Of a stretch of DNA of 6,342 nt, positions 5,234-6,342 are shown one piece after another (the first letter of the stretch is position 1; each line of letters begins with the position of its first letter). A program made the translations under genes and the position numbers. The notes under the pieces are model-generated. The model saw nothing but the letters and a program-made list of their open reading frames with translations, made no database searches and was not told where the DNA came from. This DNA comes from Spirochaetaceae bacterium (GTDB lineage Bacteria; Spirochaetota; Spirochaetia; B11-G9), in assembly GCA_030600745.1 (NCBI GenBank), contig JAUVLL010000201.1, positions 1 through 6,342 on the forward strand. The letters run 5' to 3'.

Positions 5234-5286
5234 TTGATCAGCGACAATTAAAAACATGGCCGGGAAAAGTAATTGTCGCTGATCAA
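5234..5286. repeat. Perfect 17-bp inverted repeat (strong stem-loop)
   Basis: TTGATCAGCGACAATTA (5234-5250) is exactly repaired by TAATTGTCGCTGATCAA (5270-5286), with a 19-nt loop containing ATGGCCGGG. There is no T-run directly after the stem on either strand, so it is not an ordinary intrinsic terminator. It sits in the gene-less cassette, about 50 bp before the attC in cassette direction. It could be a small-RNA structure, a protein-binding palindrome, or the ends of a tiny deleted transposable element. Confidence 0.8.
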
Positions 5287-5345
5287 ATATCATGAATTTA
5301 CAGTATAGATGTTCTGAAAGAATCTTTTGCTTTTTATTTCTGATC

Positions 5346-5495
5346 CCATTGGGATTATTATACCACAATATTAATCTACATTGGGGATTTTGCAGCATTT
5401 GTTAGATTAGTAATATTCATATTTCATACTCGTTAACCGAAATAAACCTCCAAAGTCAAATTCCTCCATTAGGATTTCTTAAGTAAAAACATTTT
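5346..5495. repeat. Diverged direct repeat, copy B
   Basis: Partner of 4925-5073, in the same orientation. Anchors are CCATTGGGATTA (5346), ATTCATA, ACCGAA (5436), AGTCAAATTCC and ACATTTT (5489). It begins the gene-less cassette just after the attC at 5549-5625 on the minus strand. Both copies hold the same position in their cassettes, so a whole cassette or its leader was probably duplicated and then diverged. Confidence 0.6.
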
Positions 5496-5548
5496 CTCCT
5501 AAAAAGCCTGCTCCTGTTGGCATTTTATGCGAATCTAATCCAATTGAT

Positions 5549-5625
5549 GTATAACGCCCCAAATGACCAGCGCCCTCGCAGGAGCTTGCGACGAGAAGGC
5601 GTCTGCGTCCATTTGTTTGTTATCA
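5549..5625 (-). other. Integron attC site (distal, strong)
   Basis: On the minus strand this 77-bp element begins with an R'' box ending AAC (5621-5619) and spacer AAA, then an 18-nt arm CAAATGGACGCAGACGCC. A variable centre with its own small hairpin follows, then the arm GGCGCTGGTCATTTG, spacer GGGC and R' box GTTATAC (5555-5549). If three single bases (G, G, A) are left unpaired on the first arm, the remaining 15 bases pair perfectly. One-sided extrahelical bases and an unpaired spacer between stem and R boxes are what integron integrases recognise in folded attC. The end GGGGCGTTATAC is typical of attC 3' ends. It starts 30 bp downstream of the RelE-type toxin's stop codon, as expected for a cassette's own attC. 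Confidence 0.82.
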
Positions 5626-5655
5626 ATTCCTCAATTTATTTCTCTTTGAATATCA

Positions 5656-5916
5656 TCAGTGTAATAATTGATTATAATCAGAATGTGTTCCAATCCAAAA
5701 CCACTGGACATCATCAGATACAGGAACACCGATAGCCCGATAATGTAAACCAATACGAACACTTCGATGCCTTCCATGACAAACTTTTTTAAAATGCAGT
5801 GAAGGATGCTTAGGATTTTTCTTTAATAATGAATAATTAGATTTTGCATGTTTTTGTATTTTGGATGGGAGTGCATCAAAACACTGCCAAAACCTGGTTG
5901 ATGCATAATGTTTCAA
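5656..5916 (-). CDS. RelE/ParE-superfamily toxin
   Basis: An 86-residue TA toxin with the RelE/ParE fold. It opens with MKHYASTRFWQCFDALPSKI, which contains the early helix; KNPKHPSLHFKKV is followed by SVRIGLHYRAIGV and ends in VQWFWIGTHSDYNQLL. The HPSLxFKKV...YRA...WFWIGxHxxY pattern is one I recognise from small RelE-like toxins encoded next to acidic antitoxins. Whether the target is mRNA (RelE) or gyrase (ParE) cannot be said. The start is TTG at 5916, overlapping the antitoxin's TGA as TTGA; no in-frame ATG precedes the conserved region. This points to translation coupled to the antitoxin and kept low. It is the last gene of its cassette, followed 30 bp later by the attC. Confidence 0.85.
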   Translation of the reverse strand: MKHYASTRFWQCFDALPSKIQKHAKSNYSLLKKNPKHPSLHFKKVCHGRHRSVRIGLHYRAIGVPVSDDVQWFWIGTHSDYNQLLH

Positions 5917-6113
5917 ATTTCTCGTACTTTCCCTGATTTATATTCAGCAATTGCCTCTTCTGCAAATACATCCAGTTTCCCACTTGCTGCATCAGATTCT
6001 ATTTGTAAGTCCCAGGCGTCTGAATCATAATCAGCAAACCAAAGCCGAAATTCTGATAATTCTGCCGATGAAAGCTTCTCTATCTCATTTTCTACAATTT
6101 GTACTGTTGTCAT
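5913..6113 (-). CDS. Antitoxin of the RelE/ParE-like toxin
   Basis: A 66-residue acidic antitoxin. It reads MTTVQIVENEIEKLSSAELS, then EFRLWFADYDSDAWDLQIES, then DAASGKLDVFAEEAIAEYKS and GKVREI. The LSxxELxEFRxWFxxxDxxAWDxQ...SGKLDxxAEEAI layout is the usual form of short helical antitoxins that precede this toxin family. The N-terminal part probably dimerises and the C-terminal helix caps the toxin. I chose the ATG at 6113 because GAGGA (6125-6121) lies 7 nt upstream and homologues start with this MxTVxxIExxI segment. The longer frame from 6161 adds 16 residues without a ribosome site. A weak promoter-like pair (TTGTTT 6172-6167, TATTTT 6149-6144) precedes it and would fit the shorter start. 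Confidence 0.82.
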   Translation of the reverse strand: MTTVQIVENEIEKLSSAELSEFRLWFADYDSDAWDLQIESDAASGKLDVFAEEAIAEYKSGKVREI

Positions 6114-6161
6114 CTGTTTTTCCTCGTCAACATCTCCAAAAGAAAAATAATCTGAATTCAT

Positions 6162-6342
6162 TACAAAAACAAGTAGGATTTTATAATTATTCCTCCCTAT
6201 TCCGTATCTTCTCCCAGAGATTTTCTATATTCTATCAAGATTATACACTTTTTTGCCAGTAAAAGCTAAAAAAAATCTTAAATTCTTAATAAACTCAATC
6301 TTAATTCTTTTCACTCTCCGAAGATCCAAAGAAACTAAAATC
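6162..6342. other. AT-rich upstream region, nothing recognised
   Basis: Very AT-rich sequence to the right end of the window. I see no gene, no GC-rich palindrome and no attC. If the TA pair is a cassette, the preceding attC should lie beyond the window edge. Confidence 0.4.

Larger units (their letters stand above)
5132..5555 (-). mobile_element. Gene-less integron cassette of about 424 bp
   Basis: This segment runs from the crossover point of one attC to that of the next. I find no reading frame here with a start, ribosome site and recognisable protein. Its contents, in minus-strand order, are leader repeat B, a 17-bp perfect palindrome, and its own attC. Cassettes without ORFs are known from chromosomal integrons and may carry promoters, terminators or small RNAs. 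The boundaries assume both attC sites are real. Confidence 0.55.

Noticed and set aside
5234..5286. Palindrome as an intrinsic terminator
   Set aside because: The stem is strong, but neither side is followed by a T-run, and no gene ends next to it.
4920..5500. CRISPR array suggested by recurring CCATTGGGATT-type motifs
   Set aside because: Only two diverged collinear copies exist at 422-bp spacing; there are no short regular repeats or spacers.
5951..6262. Plus-strand open frame of 103 codons
   Set aside because: It is antisense to the antitoxin gene, which has a good ribosome site and family pattern; composition here is that of a shadow frame.

Overview
The window looks like a piece of an accessory chromosomal region from a Gram-negative-type bacterium. 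Most of it is AT-rich, with more GC-balanced islands in the group II intron and in a small structured block near 790-890. Nothing in it fixes the phylum. Consensus TTGACA/TATAAT-type promoters, integron-like attC sites and a bacterial group II intron exclude eukaryotes and make Archaea unlikely; a deltaproteobacterial-grade or spirochaete host would fit but is a guess.

Layout, left to right. Every cellular gene is on the minus strand; only the intron-encoded protein is on the plus strand. (1) 6-710: FadR-type GntR regulator with a near-perfect promoter placed so that its mRNA should be leaderless. (2) 790-903: GC-rich block of nested palindromes, probably a dispersed repeat. (3) 1060-1738: a toxin-first HigB2/HigA2-type toxin-antitoxin (TA) pair with its own promoter. 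(4) About 1794-3709: a compact group II intron with a reverse transcriptase/maturase (2231-3607) and clear domains V and VI. (5) 3720-4446: overlapping MNT and HEPN genes. (6) 4443-4847: an AbrB/VapB-type antitoxin without a normal start codon, followed by what looks like a broken VapC toxin. (7) 4925-5625: no protein gene, but two integron-type attC sites (5125-5183 and 5549-5625), a long perfect palindrome (5234-5286), and two diverged direct repeats about 422 bp apart. (8) 5656-6113: a RelE/ParE-superfamily toxin with its antitoxin. 6162-6342 shows nothing recognisable.

Main interpretation: the right half is a fragment of an integron gene-cassette array read on the minus strand. The RelE-type TA cassette ends in the attC at 5549-5625. 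It is followed by a gene-less cassette of about 424 bp that carries the palindrome and ends in the attC at 5125-5183. The next cassette starts with a diverged copy of the same leader sequence. No integrase gene is in the window, so this could be the distal part of a chromosomal integron or an array without an integrase. Stacked TA modules are typical of such arrays, where they are thought to stabilise the cassettes. The group II intron sits between two TA modules. Removing it rebuilds a 10-bp AT-rich palindrome at the insertion point.
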